Positions 1-11,800 of a stretch of 64,000 nucleotides of DNA are shown piece after piece (position 1 is the stretch's first letter; each line of letters opens with the position of its first letter). The translations under genes and the position numbers were made by a program. The DNA comes from Talinum fruticosum (taxonomy: Eukaryota > Streptophyta > Magnoliopsida > Caryophyllales > Talinaceae): assembly GCA_021018815.1 (NCBI GenBank), contig JAITYX010000131.1, positions 737,001 through 801,000 of the forward strand, given 5' to 3'. Under the pieces are notes generated by a model that saw only the letters and a program-made list of their open reading frames with translations, was not told the DNA's origin and did not search any database.

Positions 1-1239
1 CTTGTTATTGTCGGTTTCTATTATTTACTCACCTGGTCTAGCTTTCTTCTTTGGTCTTGATGTTTAGTATCCCATTGTGAGTTGTGTGCGACAATTGTTA
101 CTGTTCCGGTGACTGAAAAAATAGACTAGTTTATCACAAATTGTATAATTACGTACATAATTTCTGATGTAGCATTGGGAAATTTCGAATGGCTTTTGGA
201 GGAGGAACATGTGGTCCTCTAAAGTTTTGAAATGTATGAAACATAGAAGAGGTTGCTATGGCTGCAGATATTTGAACTTTGTGAGTTTGTGTTATCCGGT
301 GAATGCACTTGTCTAGAGATAAGACTTTGGCAAAATTGATATGAGGTCTAAAACCCGAAGTAGGCAAACCACTAACCCCAATTTGGCTCGAAACCAAAAA
401 TGACACAACCGGAACCGAAACTTACCAGGACTTTTTGCCAATTCATTTCTTTATCTAAAGTTGCTTATCTTTGCAAAACTTACCAAAACTGAAACCCCAA
501 TTGCAAAGCTGGAAGAGTTTGGAACAACTTGATGTGAACTGTGTGCCAGTATTAGTGTTATTGTCATTAAGATGGGCTAGCAAAGCAATGAGTATAGTAT
601 TTGTTTACAACTCGCAATTTTTGTGGCTGAGGACATTTTCAAAGTTTTGCTTCAGTATCCTAAGTCCTAATGCATTTTTAGCAAGAATGCCTCTTGCATC
701 CCTTAATCTGGAATGTGGATTGGCGCTTAGTTCACAAATTTGGTTTAATTCTCACTTTAGATTACTTGTCCCCGGAATGCGCCGGGGGTAGATTATGGCG
801 CTTTCTTGGTAACTATGTCCTAAACCACTATCAAGTCAATGGTAGAGTACGGAAATGAATATTTTGGGTAATCCGAGTATGGAATAATAGATTATTATTA
901 GAGCTTATATCCTGTCCCCCCTTGATGTGTGCATGCAATGGGGTATGTGTGGAATGATTACGGTTGTATACGCCGTTCTTTAGTGTGCCTCTGCGGACCT
1001 TGGTCGTTTAATTTAATTTGGGTGTGCTTTCTGAGAAACCTCTCATCATATACCCCTTCTCTTGAAAACTAAAATAAATGTTCTTTGCTGGATACATACA
1101 ACAATTGAAAGAGAAACTATGTGGGATTTGTTGTTAATGTTGCCTAAACAGGGAGATTTATTAACCTAATTCCATGGTGGATTACGACTAGTACGAATTT
1201 TTCTTTTTTTGCTCAAATAGTATTCTGGAATTTTTCTTT
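1..1239. other. no recognisable gene
   Basis: Both strands were read and no domain, RNA gene or element end was recognised. Open frames of up to 106 codons exist (for example 471-791 on the plus strand) but carry no known motif and have no promoter or splice context. This is probably old repeat or intron-like DNA belonging to the degenerate element region that follows. Confidence 0.4.
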
Positions 1240-1473
1240 TTACTTGGGATGATTGTATTGCACTTCCTTCTTGGCTTGAAAACATAGTTCTGATTTTGCA
1301 TACGGGATGAATGGTATTGTTGATTTGCATGCTTGTTCGAAACATAATTTCATGAAAAATTTATGCTCTTCAAAGATATTGAAGTATCCCTCTAACTTGG
1401 ATATATGTTGATACGTCATCTTGCTGATGAATACTAATTGAAAAGGGAAGAAGGTCATGTAGGGGACTTTCAA
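1240..1473 (-). pseudogene. possible Ty3/gypsy reverse transcriptase fragment
   Basis: The minus-strand frame contains LVFISKM followed about ten residues later by LEGYFNIFEEHKFFMKL. This resembles the segment of gypsy reverse transcriptase that follows the catalytic VFxDD box and runs into the EHKFFMKLSKC-like stretch. If that reading is right, the catalytic Asp pair has been lost. There are no flanking LTRs and no neighbouring RNase H or integrase, so it would be an isolated decayed scrap. The similarity is short and judged by eye; it could be chance. Confidence 0.3.
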
Positions 1474-1895
1474 ATTTCTTTATGGTCTACGCTAATCTCA
1501 TTGATAAGAAAAACTAGGATACGTGCAGCTTAAGTCAACTTCTATCCTAAAATCAATTGGCGGTAGGTAGATCCTATATCATGATTTATTTGAGTGCTTT
1601 GTAACTTGTGACTCACATTTTCTTAAGACACCGAAAACAATGCACTCGGGTAAATTGGGATTTAAGGTAGTACTAAGCTAGGAAACTAAGCAAAGAAAAA
1701 TAGAAATGCAACTTCCGAAGCTCGAAACCGAAACAGTGATGAAGCATGTTGAATTCCATGTAGAAGTCTGCATCGCTGCAAACTGCTGTCTTTAGATGGT
1801 GCTCCTTCTTAACCCAACTTTCATACCCCACATCCATCTTTAATTCTCTATCCCTTTTGTCCTGCTGTATCTGCTGCAATCGGTAAGATGTAGTA

Positions 1896-2075
1896 GTGTG
1901 CGGGGTACCTTTTGTCCTGTGCGGGGTACCTTTTCGATTTTCGGGAGTATCTTTTGTCCTGTGCAAGGTACCTTTTGTCACCTTGAACTGTTATTAAGTT
2001 TGATTGAGTCTTTATCGAAATTAAGTTGTGCGGGGTACCTTTTGTCATTTGCAGGGTACCTTTTCTATTTTTCGG
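1896..2075 (+). repeat. GGGTACCTTTTGTC-type short repeats
   Basis: A roughly 17-base motif, GCGGGGTACCTTTTGTC and close variants, recurs about six times with irregular spacing. The same motif returns at about 3316-3372, inside the downstream Ulp1-type pseudogene. The irregular spacing and the presence in both flank and intron suggest an element-specific internal repeat and not a simple microsatellite. Confidence 0.65.
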
Positions 2076-2141
2076 GGTTATATATTTTTTGTTATCCTAT
2101 TAGCTTATTAAAGGTTGTTGTTTTCTTTCTTATGGTAATAG

Positions 2142-5100
2142 CATGAAGAAAAAGCGAGTCAAGACTGTTGCACGTAAGAAATATAAAAAACTCGTTCGGA
2201 AGTTTCACCGCAAGAAACTAATAATCTTGGTACGTTTAATTTAATTTACTCTTTTAAATACTTTTTTATTAAGATTGTAATCAATCTTTATTGGTTGTTT
2301 AGGTGATAAAGATGTTTCAGGTACGGAACATGATCCTATCAAACTCAAGAGAAGAATGTCTCTTTCTTCTTTAATTAGCTTTCTTTCAAATGTATCGGTG
2401 GAACGAAGAGAGATATTATTGAGCTGGGTTTTGGTTCTTTATTTAGTTTGAAAATTGATGCAATCCCGTCAAGGCGATCTAGATGGCTTGTTGAAAACTT
2501 TGACACTTGTAGACGATCATTGAAGTTGGAAAATGATGAATTGATCATTAGAGAAGAAGATGTGTATTTGACATTAGGCTTTCAAAGGGGACCTAAAGAC
2601 GTTGAAAAGGCGAAAAAGAATGAACCAACTTTTTATAAGGAATAAGTTAATCAGTGGAAGAGTCAATGGGATGGGAAATTTCCATTGACATATCAACTTC
2701 TTGAAAAATTAAAACATCAAAGGCAAAGGGGTGATGATTTTAAGAGGAACTTTGTTGTTTATGTGGTTACCTGCATTATTAAGGGCCATCAAAGTCTAAA
2801 GGTTAATCATTTTGTGCTGAAAAGTGTTTTCAATTTGCAAGAGGTGAAGAACCTAAATTGGTGTAAATATACATTGGATAGTTTGGTTAAGTGTACGGAC
2901 ACATGGAAGCTGAAACTAAATGGAATATTTAGAGGCCCAATTCTATTCTTGATGGTAAAAACTCTAATTCATATAAATTTTTAGAGTACAATGTGTTTTT
3001 TATTGCAGAAATTTATGTTCTAATGATCTGTTTTCTTCTTTATCTTAAATTATAGATTTGTTATGTGGATCGTGTCTTCTTCAAAACAAGAGTGATTGGA
3101 AGGAGATTTCCTATTTTATCAAATTGGACTAGGAAAGATCTTTTGGACATAATGAATTATGAAATGAAATCTGTTGGGTGCTTTGGAAAAGGGGTTGTAG
3201 ATGATAGAATTGTGGTACCGGGTTCACGAGAATGTGACATTCAAGATGAAGTTGATGAAGAGGTTAGGTCGAAAAAGGTATTGACAATGTATCCTCTTTC
3301 GTGTTATCTTTTTGTCTTTTTTAGTGTATCTTTTGTCATGTACAGGGTACCTTTTCTCTTCTGCAGGGTCTTTTCTTATTTTTTATTTTTTTGTAGGCAT
3401 GCATTCATAAAGTTTCTACGTCCGTGAAGAACTTTTTGAATGCTTTAGTTGATTGGTCGGTCGGTTGGTGAGGCGCGTAGGATGTTTCCAGTGAGTTCCG
3501 CCATGTCCAAAGTTGAAGGCACTTTGGTGGATGTATTAATTCGGTGCTCGAAATTGGAAGTTTTTAAGGATGTAGATGGTCCATCTGCACAATGCTAAAA
3601 TCTTCATGGTGGTGAACGTGAAAATCCTGATAGAGGAAAACAGGCACCTCCTTTAAGTCAAGATGACAACTTGTTTGCAGATGATCAAGGATTTTGGGAG
3701 GCTTGCATTGAATTGGCCAAGACTTATGATCGGACTTCGGTCCGGGCAACTTTACACCTCCAAGATTTGATTTAGGATTTGATTTCACCTCATCTCAACC
3801 ACCGCCTAATCAACCAAGTCATGGGGATGTAGAAGGTCATAATCAACCAAGTCCTGGGGATCTTAGGGTTGCTAAAGGTCATAATCAACGAAGTGATGGT
3901 GATGAAAGAGATCCTCGAAGTGGATCGAGTACTCACATACAATGCAGCCCTCGGTTGAGCCAAGATATTGGAAGTGTTCAACCACCAAGGAAGAAATTGC
4001 GAGGGCTTTATTTGAGGTCACCATACTTCCAAAGGCACATTGATGCCTTGAAGTCTTTGACCGCCAAAGAGAAGCGCATTTCGATTAGGGTTTTCTTCCA
4101 ATTGATGAAATTCACCTTGAGAGGTAATCCTGTAAGAAGTTTTTATTCTCATAAATTTATTAGATGTATAATTTTTATTTTCAGTGAAATATTATTTGAG
4201 GTCACCATACATCCAATTTTTTTTTCAGTGAAATATTATTTGCCGATGTTCATTTCAAGGTTCCTAGATCGGTGATTAGAACTTCGGGGTGTGCGGATCA
4301 TTTGGATCCTAATGTGATTGATTTATTCTCATACTTACTAAATCATTTGGTGCAATTGAAGGGTCCTTAATCACCGTCAAGGTTCTTTTTGTGTGTACTC
4401 CATATGTAAGTAATTTGTTGTTTTTAAGATACTTTAGTTTGTGCTTGCTCTTTGTAGTCCATGTTCAATTAATTTAAATGTTATGACATAGATGGACCTT
4501 AAAGGTAGGGGTGACGATAGTGAATATTCCGTGGAGAAGTTTAAATCTTTTGAAAAAGTTATAGATGATGCGATTCAAATGACTTCCTGGCTTGACATTC
4601 TGAAGTCAAATCTGGTAAGATCTTTTTGTATTTGCATTTCGAGTTGCTTGGCTTGACGTTGCTTTCATATGATGTTTAAGAAGGTTGAGATTATAGATAA
4701 TGTTTCTCGAAAAGTGAGAAAAGTCATGGTGATTATACCATTGTTTACCTCTTGGTAATCTTCTACCTTAATTTTATCATTTTTTTCTTTTTGAATTAGA
4801 ACCACCTTATGACATTACGAGTTACAGATTATCTAAACCATAGTTAAATATTCACTGCATTAGAGAAAAAGGTTCACTGCATTAGAGAAAAGGTTCACTG
4901 CATTACGAGAAAAGGTTCACTGTAATAGAAAACAGGTCCACTAAAGTTCTATGAAAATTATGTGAAAAATGTACCATAACTATAACCATGCTTTTTTTTT
5001 GCCAGTGTCGTTGCTTTTCGGAATACTATCATCATTGTATAAATAGAATCCCAAGATCAACAAGGGGTAAAGTTGTTTCTTTGGCTAGTTTCCAACTTGA

Positions 5101-5525
5101 ACATTTGAAATTGCCATGGACAACTATTGCTTCAGACGAATCATATCATGATTCGGGGATTTATGCAATGCGACACATGGAGACGTATAAGGGAGATCCC
5201 GACAAATGGGATGCTGGATTTAAGAAATGCAATGTAAGTTGAAATACTTTTTTGAGTTTATAAGATGTTATTGATTGAGTTTCTTATATTTCTTTTTTTC
5301 CTTCTACAGGATGCATTGTTGAAGAAATTAAGGGCCAAATATTGCTACAATATCATCGTCAATGATCAAAATGAACTTTCTTCTTTGAATGAAAATAAGT
5401 GTCAAAATTACCAAAATAGAATTATAAAAGAGTTGTCCTTCAGTGATTTTCAATTAGAGAATGAGCAGGAAGGTGCTCCTGCAAGAAGGAGAAGTGGGAG
5501 GCTGCATGGTAACATCAAGGGTTAG
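2142..5525 (+). pseudogene. transposon-borne Ulp1 (C48) protease-like gene, broken
   Basis: This is the decayed copy of a multi-exon plant gene of the type carried by Mutator-like elements, encoding a SUMO-protease-like (Ulp1, peptidase C48) protein. The N-terminal plant module is seen at 2420-2955 (SLKIDAIPSRRSRWLVENF, EEDVYLTLGFQRGP, LNWCKYTLDSLV) and continues at 3056-3280 (YVDRVFFKTR). A Pro-rich linker lies at 3780-4140. Ulp1-domain pieces follow at 4225-4410, 4499-4615, about 4670-4740 (KKVEIIDNVS), 5007-5232 and a C-terminal exon at 5310-5525. Plausible GT/AG borders separate the blocks (for example GTACGT at about 2231 and GTAAAA at 2955). An in-frame TAA at 2643-2645 and several frame breaks make it non-functional. 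The motif around the nucleophile reads HDSGIYAMRHME at about 5147-5182, with Ser (codon 5153-5155) where the family has Cys. The catalytic His block is not recognisable. Family assignment is confident; assignment to a MULE is inference because no terminal inverted repeats were found. Confidence 0.75.
4857..4940 (+). repeat. GGTTCACTGCATTAGAGA short tandem repeats
   Basis: Four to five imperfect copies of a roughly 21-base unit (GGTTCACTGCATTAGAGAAA) lie in an apparent intron of the Ulp1-type pseudogene. The same unit forms a second array at about 6215-6390, after the gene, so the two arrays belong to the same element or arose from the same source. Confidence 0.7.
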
Positions 5526-6214
5526 GTTAACCGTATATAAGGCACTTTCTCTTGTTAACAGATGATGTTTTAGTTTAACTTTAACTATAGAAGGTGTATT
5601 TTTTGGTATAGTTTTAGTTGGTACAATTTGTAGCTTATATATGGTGAATGAAAGTTTGTGCAAGCACGTGAATGATTATAGAGGACAATTTGTAGCTTAT
5701 GTATGGTGAATGAAAGTTTCATAGCCGTATACACTTCCGTTGCATGAATCAATAGAAGTACATGGACATAACAGGTTTTCGGTTGTCCATCCCAAGGATT
5801 GATGTGGAAGTTTCATAACAGAGTTGTTCATCCCAAGGGTGAGAGGGAGGAAGTTTCGTTTGTACTCGCAAAGGACATCAAATTGAACAAATTGACTTAT
5901 GGATTTATGTGTAGAGATTGTATTGGCCGCTCTTTTCGTTTAGATTATTTTAGGGGTTATTTTGTGTATTTAGTAGGAATTAATCTTGTGTTTTCTATTG
6001 GAGCCCGCAATTTATAGCATTCTCGCTATTCGTCCGTTTGAGCTATATTGTATATCATCGAAACATCTACATTAAGAGATGATGTTCAACTTTAGTTGTA
6101 GAAGGTATATATTTTGGTATAATTGTAGTTGGTGAATGAAAGTTTGTGCAAGCAGTTGAATGATTATAGAGGGCATCTTATAAAATTAGAAGATTATATA
6201 ATAAATTTGAAAAA
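5526..6214 (+). repeat. direct duplication downstream of the Ulp1-type pseudogene
   Basis: About 100 bases at 5563-5685 reappear with changes at 6079-6174; both include GGTGAATGAAAGTTTGTGC and GAATGATTATAGAGG. A short form of the same motif lies at about 5697-5718. An open frame at 5799-6017 (72 codons) sits between them, but no domain was recognised in it. This looks like 3' non-coding DNA of the element carrying the Ulp1-type gene. Confidence 0.5.
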
Positions 6215-6390
6215 GGTTCACTATAGTAGTAGAGAAAAGATTCACCGTAATATGGAAAAAGTTCACTAAAATTTCAAAAAAGGTTCCCTGCAATTTAGAA
6301 AAAGTTACGTATCATGACCTTATAAATCATAGTTAAAGGTTCACTGCAATAGAGAAAAGGTTCACCGAAATAGAGAAAAGGTTCACTTCC
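6215..6390 (+). repeat. second array of GGTTCAC repeats
   Basis: Seven or so degenerate copies of the unit seen at 4857-4940 (AAAGGTTCACTGCAATAGAG and variants) are arranged in two clusters. Copies here are more diverged than those in the intron-like array. Confidence 0.6.
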
Positions 6391-6469
6391 AATAATCGGT
6401 TAATGATTTAGTGTGTCGTAGACGGAATATTGAAACTCAATAATATTTCGACATGTTAACATTTAAATA

Positions 6470-8156
6470 TTTTGAAAAGTGCAGACAGTAACGTACCTGA
6501 GGTAGTTGTTCGTTTTCCTTTAAATATAGTTTTTCGTTATTTTCTTCGAACATGTCGTTCCCATCGATTTTTGTTTTCGGGAACAAATTTGATTTATGCA
6601 TTAATAAACTTAACAGCCACTCTCTATTTGTGATAAACTTTTCACATTTGACTTCCTCTAATTCCCCACTTATTACTTAAATTCATTTGGATTTCTAACT
6701 TCCTTTAATTCTCGTACATTTCTTTTCCCCTCCTCCTCCTACTCAATTCGACATTCAAATTTTCTTTTCAAGTCAAGTCTCACTCTAAGTAATTTTTCGA
6801 ATTCTCGCAAAGATCATTACACATTGAACTATTCTTGTCTTCTCCCCACCATATTACTTATTATCACCAAGTTACTAACTCCACCAAGCTCTCTATTAAT
6901 TTCAACAAAGTTTCCAAATATAACCCAATTTCATTTTTAAATCAAGCTTAACATAACCTAATTTTAATCACTTTCCCCATGATCATATATCCATCATCCC
7001 ATCCACTTTCTAGATTTCAAATTAATTCGCACTTGTACAATTAGACCAAGACTCAATTACGTTAATTTACTTAAGTTTAGCACACATATAAACAAATAAA
7101 TTCAATTCTCCATCAACCTTCAACGTCTCATTTACACATTCTTGAAACCAATTCTCAAGGACATACATGTTCATATTTCTAATCATCCTCAATATCTTTC
7201 TTACAATTCCTCCAAAACCAAACAATTCATTCATACTCATATAAAAGTTAAACAAGCACATTCACAATTACAAATAAACCCAAATCAATGTCCAATTCCA
7301 GTTTAACACATAATAAACCCTAAATCCAATTTCAATGGTTTCCAAGGTTCTTCCAATTCCACCACAACTCGGTTCAAAACTCACATTAACTTGTTTAACT
7401 ATTCAATGATACCAATTACAACATGAAATTTTATTTAAAAATTGAGGATTAGAGAAATACTTCAAAGGGATTAGATGTGGAAAAAGGACGGTGGAAGGTC
7501 CAGTGGTGGAGTTCGGTGTCGAGGCGGCGACAACGAGCGTTGGTGGGCGTGATCGAGTGCCGGACGATGCCCGGAGGTGGCGACCGTCGCCGGCGAAGAA
7601 GCAGCAACAGCGGGGGTGTTCCGCCCCTACCGACACGAAACAGGGGAAAGAAGAAGGAGGAAACCGGCGGCAACGAGGTGGCGACCGGGGTACCGGCGAC
7701 AGCTTGCTGGTGGCCGCCGAGAGCGCCGGCGACGACCGGGGACGACACCCGGGCGCGACGGAGGGATCGGTAGCAACTGCAGGGCCACTCGCCGCTGCTA
7801 GCGAGACACTCGGAAAGGGAAAAGAAAAAAACCCAGTGGGGCAGGCGGTGGCGGCCGGAGGTGCCGGTGGCGGCTTGTTGGCGGCAAAAGGGCCGGCGAT
7901 GACTAGCCGACGATAGAAGTCGGGTAGCGAGAGGGAGTGGAGGGGAGGTGAGAGAGAGAGATACGAGGGATGGATGGTATTTCCTAGCTTTTCAAAACTC
8001 CTTCCCCTCTTCACCGATTTATCCCGATGCTTTTACAACCTATGCCTTTTTTTTCTTTTTTTTTCCATCACTTATTATTTATTTACAAATAAATCGAGTT
8101 CGAGACAAAATTTTACATTACGTGAGTGTATCTACATCTTCTTCGCACAAATGTAA
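6470..8156 (-). mobile_element. distal part of a minus-strand gypsy 3' LTR (low end unresolved)
   Basis: On the minus strand this region continues the LTR that begins at 11166 and is interrupted by the solo LTR at 8157-11010. It contains a GC-rich stretch at 7490-7900 that is pyrimidine-rich on the minus strand. Open frames there (for example 7403-8014) are compositional, made of Pro, Ser, Ala and Arg runs without domains. Such GC-rich tracts are usual in long plant gypsy LTRs. The low-coordinate LTR end could not be found, so the 6470 limit is only where the sequence character changes. The upstream LTR of the same element (from 12908) shows little obvious identity to it, so assignment of the whole stretch is tentative. 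Confidence 0.45.
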
Positions 8157-11010
8157 TGTAAGACCCCGAAATTTCGGTGTTTGCTTGCTACTGAATTAGA
8201 ATTTTTTCGAGTCGGAATTAAAAACCCGAGAACCGAAACCGAGCATGGGCTAGCTTATTGGGCCTATTGAAATTGAAGTCCGGCCGAATTAGAATAAAAA
8301 GAAAGGAAATGAGAAATGAAGAAAGATGGCTGGCTGGCATTTGAGGAGGAAGGCGGCAAGAAATTAAGTAAAGGGAGTATGGGGTCCAATGGAAAATAGG
8401 CGAGCAAAGCCCATTAGGTGTGATTAGGAGAAGAGGAGAGAGAGTGAGGCTGGGATTAGGACCGAGAACAAAGAAAAGAACGAGAGGAAGAGGAACAGAG
8501 AAAAACGAAAAGAAGTAGAAGTAGAGCAGAGGAGAGCGAGAGGAAGCGGAGGAAAGCGAGAAAGGGAGAAAGCTCGAGAGCCAGCGGCCCGTGGCCGCCT
8601 GAACGGTGAAGATGCCACCGCCGTTGGGCGAAGGGAGAGCGAGGACTCGGGAGGCCGAGCAGAGCAAAAGGAAAAAGGGGAACGAAAGAACGCGAAGCGA
8701 GAGGAAAGCGAGAGGAGGACGAGAGCCGCGCAAGAGATTGAGAGGAAGAACGAGAGGGGTCGAGACCTCGAAATGAGGGGCAAAGGCGAGAGAGCCGAGA
8801 GGAATCGGGAAGCATAAACAGGGGCAAGAACAACGAGGGAGCGAGAAAGAGGACCATGACGAAGCAGAGGCAGAGAGTAGCAAGGAATTGAGACCGAGAG
8901 GTAGAAGAAGAAAGGGACAGAGGAAATAGAGAAACCCAATTCGAAACCCTTCCAAAACCGAATTCTTAGAACCTCTAAGAATTTAAGGTGAGTAATTCGA
9001 ATTCATCCTCAAGAATTAAAATAAATTAGGTGGATTGAACTTGAATTTGAAGTATGAAATTGGAAACCCTAAGTTAATTGAAGAAGTTAGAGGCCTAAAT
9101 TCATGAATTAGCAACTCACGAATTGAAAAGCATGTTGCGAATTTGATGTCCGATTCATGAATTTAGTGATTATTGACCATTCTTAAGCATGATTATTGAT
9201 CTGTATATTGAGAATTTGATGAAAATAGCTTGAATAGGTTTAGTGAGAAAAATCAGAAAATTGAATTCATGATTTAGTGCAGATTTTTCAGTGATTAAAG
9301 CCTGCTATCTGCATTATTGTGCTGTCCTGTGTAGCCCGAAATTCCTGAAATTTTTACTACAGCTTCCTGATAATTTATGAGAATTTCCTGTAAATTTTGG
9401 TATGTGTTGGATGAGTAGATTGGAAGATATGGAATTTTGAGTGAAAATGTCCTGTTTTGAGCAAAATCGGAACTAAGTGAGTAACTGAATTAAGAACTGA
9501 AATTTAAGAAGCTATGTGGCTAGATTAAAAATATATATCGATTAAGAAAAGATATAGAACCATAAACCACTTATGTGCGATATTACGCAATCATGAAAAC
9601 GATGAGTTCATTTATTAGAAATCCTAGTTGGCATGTTCATGTGATTATGTGTTTATCCTGAATTACATCGATTATAAATGACATAAGCATTCATATGTGA
9701 AATGAATTGATTATACTTGAGTTGGAACTTGCTTATGTGAATTTTCTTGTTTGAAGAAGTTATGCATGAACGTGTTGAGCATGAATTATATGAATTAAGT
9801 ATATCTTATGTATAAGTAATAAGAAGATAATAAGGAAATAAGAAACATAAAGAACTAAAGAAGGGAGAAAAGATTGTGTTATTGATCTAAGACCCCAAGA
9901 ATTAAAGAACCCTCCGAAGCTATGGCCATAGAAGTGTCTCGTCAACCCGAAACCACGAATTGAATTGCTTCCAAGAATTATTGACGAGTATGCGTCCTTC
10001 GGGGAAGGGAGGCTACCTCGAGGTCACGAATTGTTTTTCCTTGAGGCCACGAATTGTATGCCTCCGTGAACCGAGCCCGCGAATTATTTTGGCTCCAAGA
10101 ACTGGGTCTTTAGAGCAGAGCATAAATCTTATTTCCATTCGAAACTAAGAAGACTTAAAAGAATTATGATATGAAGAATCGAATGATCGTGCATAAAGAA
10201 CAAGAAAGAAAGAATTAATGATTTATGAAATGCACGATTGAACTCAAAAGGAAGAATGAGAAGAAGATCGAATCCCGATTTCATAAGAAATGAATACGAT
10301 AAGAACTAAGATATGATTTATGATGATTTACATGATGAATGATCATATGACTTACTTGCGTAGAAAGATGAATGAAGTATGTTTAATTGAATTCATGAGT
10401 AAGTGATGTTATTATGTTTCTCGGCAAGTTGGTAAGTTTAGAATCTCGCATGTCCTAAGCATGTATGATCTAAATTGCATGTTATGAATGAGTTGTGAAC
10501 TTACGTGTGTTAATGAATTAATGTGCAAAGTGAAACTCGGGGTTGGGTTTGGGTTATTCACTGGGCTAGTGAGCTCATGACCTCACCAAAAATTTCAAAT
10601 GCAGAAGTTAAGACTCGCGAAGCGGCTTTTGGCTTTCGGAATAGCGGACGGATAGGAAATGCCGGACTTACTACTTGTTGTCTTTTGTTTGTAAAGATGT
10701 TGTAAAGATCGGTTGTATGTAAACTTAAGTTTTGACCATGAATACAAAAGCCTTATGTGATTACTCCGAGCGTGTGGCTCATTGAGTTTAAGATAGTGTT
10801 TCGTGCGGGGTTAGGGCTTTAAGCCCGGGATTAGCCATATTACGGAGGAAACTCGCCGAAATTTTCGAAAACCTTTGAAAACCCGAACCGCGCTTCCGCC
10901 AATCTAAGAAAGGGTTATTAACCCCAAGTTGAGAACTTAAGCAGCCTTAGGGGTTCCTCTCAGGGAACCCCGGCATGTAATACTCTTAGGGTGGGTCTAG
11001 GGGTGTTACA
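8157..11010. mobile_element. solo LTR, 2854 bp, TSD TGTAA
   Basis: The segment starts TGTAAGACCCCGAAATTTCG and ends GGGGTGTTACA, the terminal TG/CA layout of a retrotransposon LTR. It is flanked by perfect 5-bp direct repeats TGTAA at 8152-8156 and 11011-11015. No primer-binding site, polypurine tract, gag or pol follows either end, so it is a solo LTR left by recombination between the two LTRs of a full element. The length and the GACCCCGAAATTT start resemble long-LTR chromoviruses (Tekay/Del group); that assignment is inference. A purine-rich tract at about 8400-8900 creates long low-complexity frames on the minus strand (8218-8955) that are not genes. It interrupts the 3' LTR of the minus-strand gypsy element around it. 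Confidence 0.8.
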
Positions 11011-11015
11011 TGTAA

Positions 11016-11166
11016 CTTTGTACGAATTACTTATTATTATTATGATTATTCGCATCATTTATTTCAGTTTCAAGTTTTTGAGTGGTTCACTGCTTCTCAA
11101 CGAGTATTAAGACGATAAAATACAAATTTTAAATAATTAATTATGATTAAGTTTCAGGGTGTTACA
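11016..11166 (-). mobile_element. proximal part of minus-strand gypsy 3' LTR
   Basis: Read on the minus strand the LTR begins TGTAACACCCTGAAACTTAA immediately after a polypurine tract. It is cut at 11015 by the solo LTR and should continue below 8152. Confidence 0.65.
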
Positions 11167-11179
11167 TCCTCCCCCTCCT
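11167..11179 (-). other. polypurine tract of gypsy element
   Basis: Minus-strand AGGAGGGGGAGGA directly precedes the TG of the 3' LTR, where plus-strand DNA synthesis is primed in LTR retrotransposons. The upstream integrase remnant lies on the same strand and in the expected order. Confidence 0.75.
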
Positions 11180-11317
11180 ATAAAAAGTTTCGTACTCGAA
11201 ATTATAATCGTTTAATAACATACCTTTGGAACAAATGGAGGGTAACAATTTCTAATTTCATCCTCTATTTCCCATGCTGCTCCAAAAATCTCATGATGGC
11301 CAAGTGACTTTAATTAA

Positions 11318-11800
11318 AGGTATCACTTTGTTGCGCAATTATTTATCCTATAAGAAACATGATTTATTCTCTCGACAATTTCGTAAGGATCACTGAAGCG
11401 GTGTCTCAACTTCCCTCTTATACATTCTTCAAATCCTTTTACTTGGAGAACCTTAAAAAAGTCTTATCACTTCTTGAGATTCAAGAGGTTTCCTTATACG
11501 GTTCGCACGTGAATTCCGCCTATCTCGAACCGTTTTCGTATGATGTCGCATAATTCGGATCTTCCCAACTATTTCTTAAATCATTTCGATACCATGAAGA
11601 ATATTGTTACACGAGAACCCAACTAATGGAATATATTCGTCCCCTTTCTCTTAGCCAATAACATATTTGCAATCACTTGTCTCCCCCTTTTCTATTTATC
11701 CATTGATTTCACGGTTATACGAACTATTAAAATGCGGTTTCGTTTCAAATTCCTTTTGTGAAAACTTCCAAAGATTTGCAATGCAGTTTCCAAATGTTCC
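11318..11800 (-). pseudogene. Ty3/gypsy integrase remnant
   Basis: Minus-strand frames, broken by stops and frameshifts, carry the end of a chromovirus-like integrase. From upstream: LWKFSQKEFETKPHFNSSYN at about 11690-11780 corresponds to the core segment FW..LQ..LGT.L..S.A.HPQTDGQ. Next comes a stretch with NSRANRIRKPLE (the YAD.RRRPL.F region). Last is KLRHRFSDPYEIVERI at about 11345-11412, matching the C-terminal KL.PRFIGPFEILERIG motif. Order and strand agree with the polypurine tract just downstream and the primer-binding site at 12888-12904. Integrase joins retrotransposon cDNA to host DNA; this copy is inactive. Confidence 0.8.

Noticed and set aside
7403..8014. 203-codon minus-strand frame
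   Set aside because: Compositional frame in a GC-rich LTR tract; several overlapping frames are open on both strands and none has a domain.
8218..8955. 245-codon minus-strand frame with hydrophobic look
   Set aside because: It is the pyrimidine-rich strand of a purine tract inside the solo LTR; Ser/Leu/Phe/Pro runs only.
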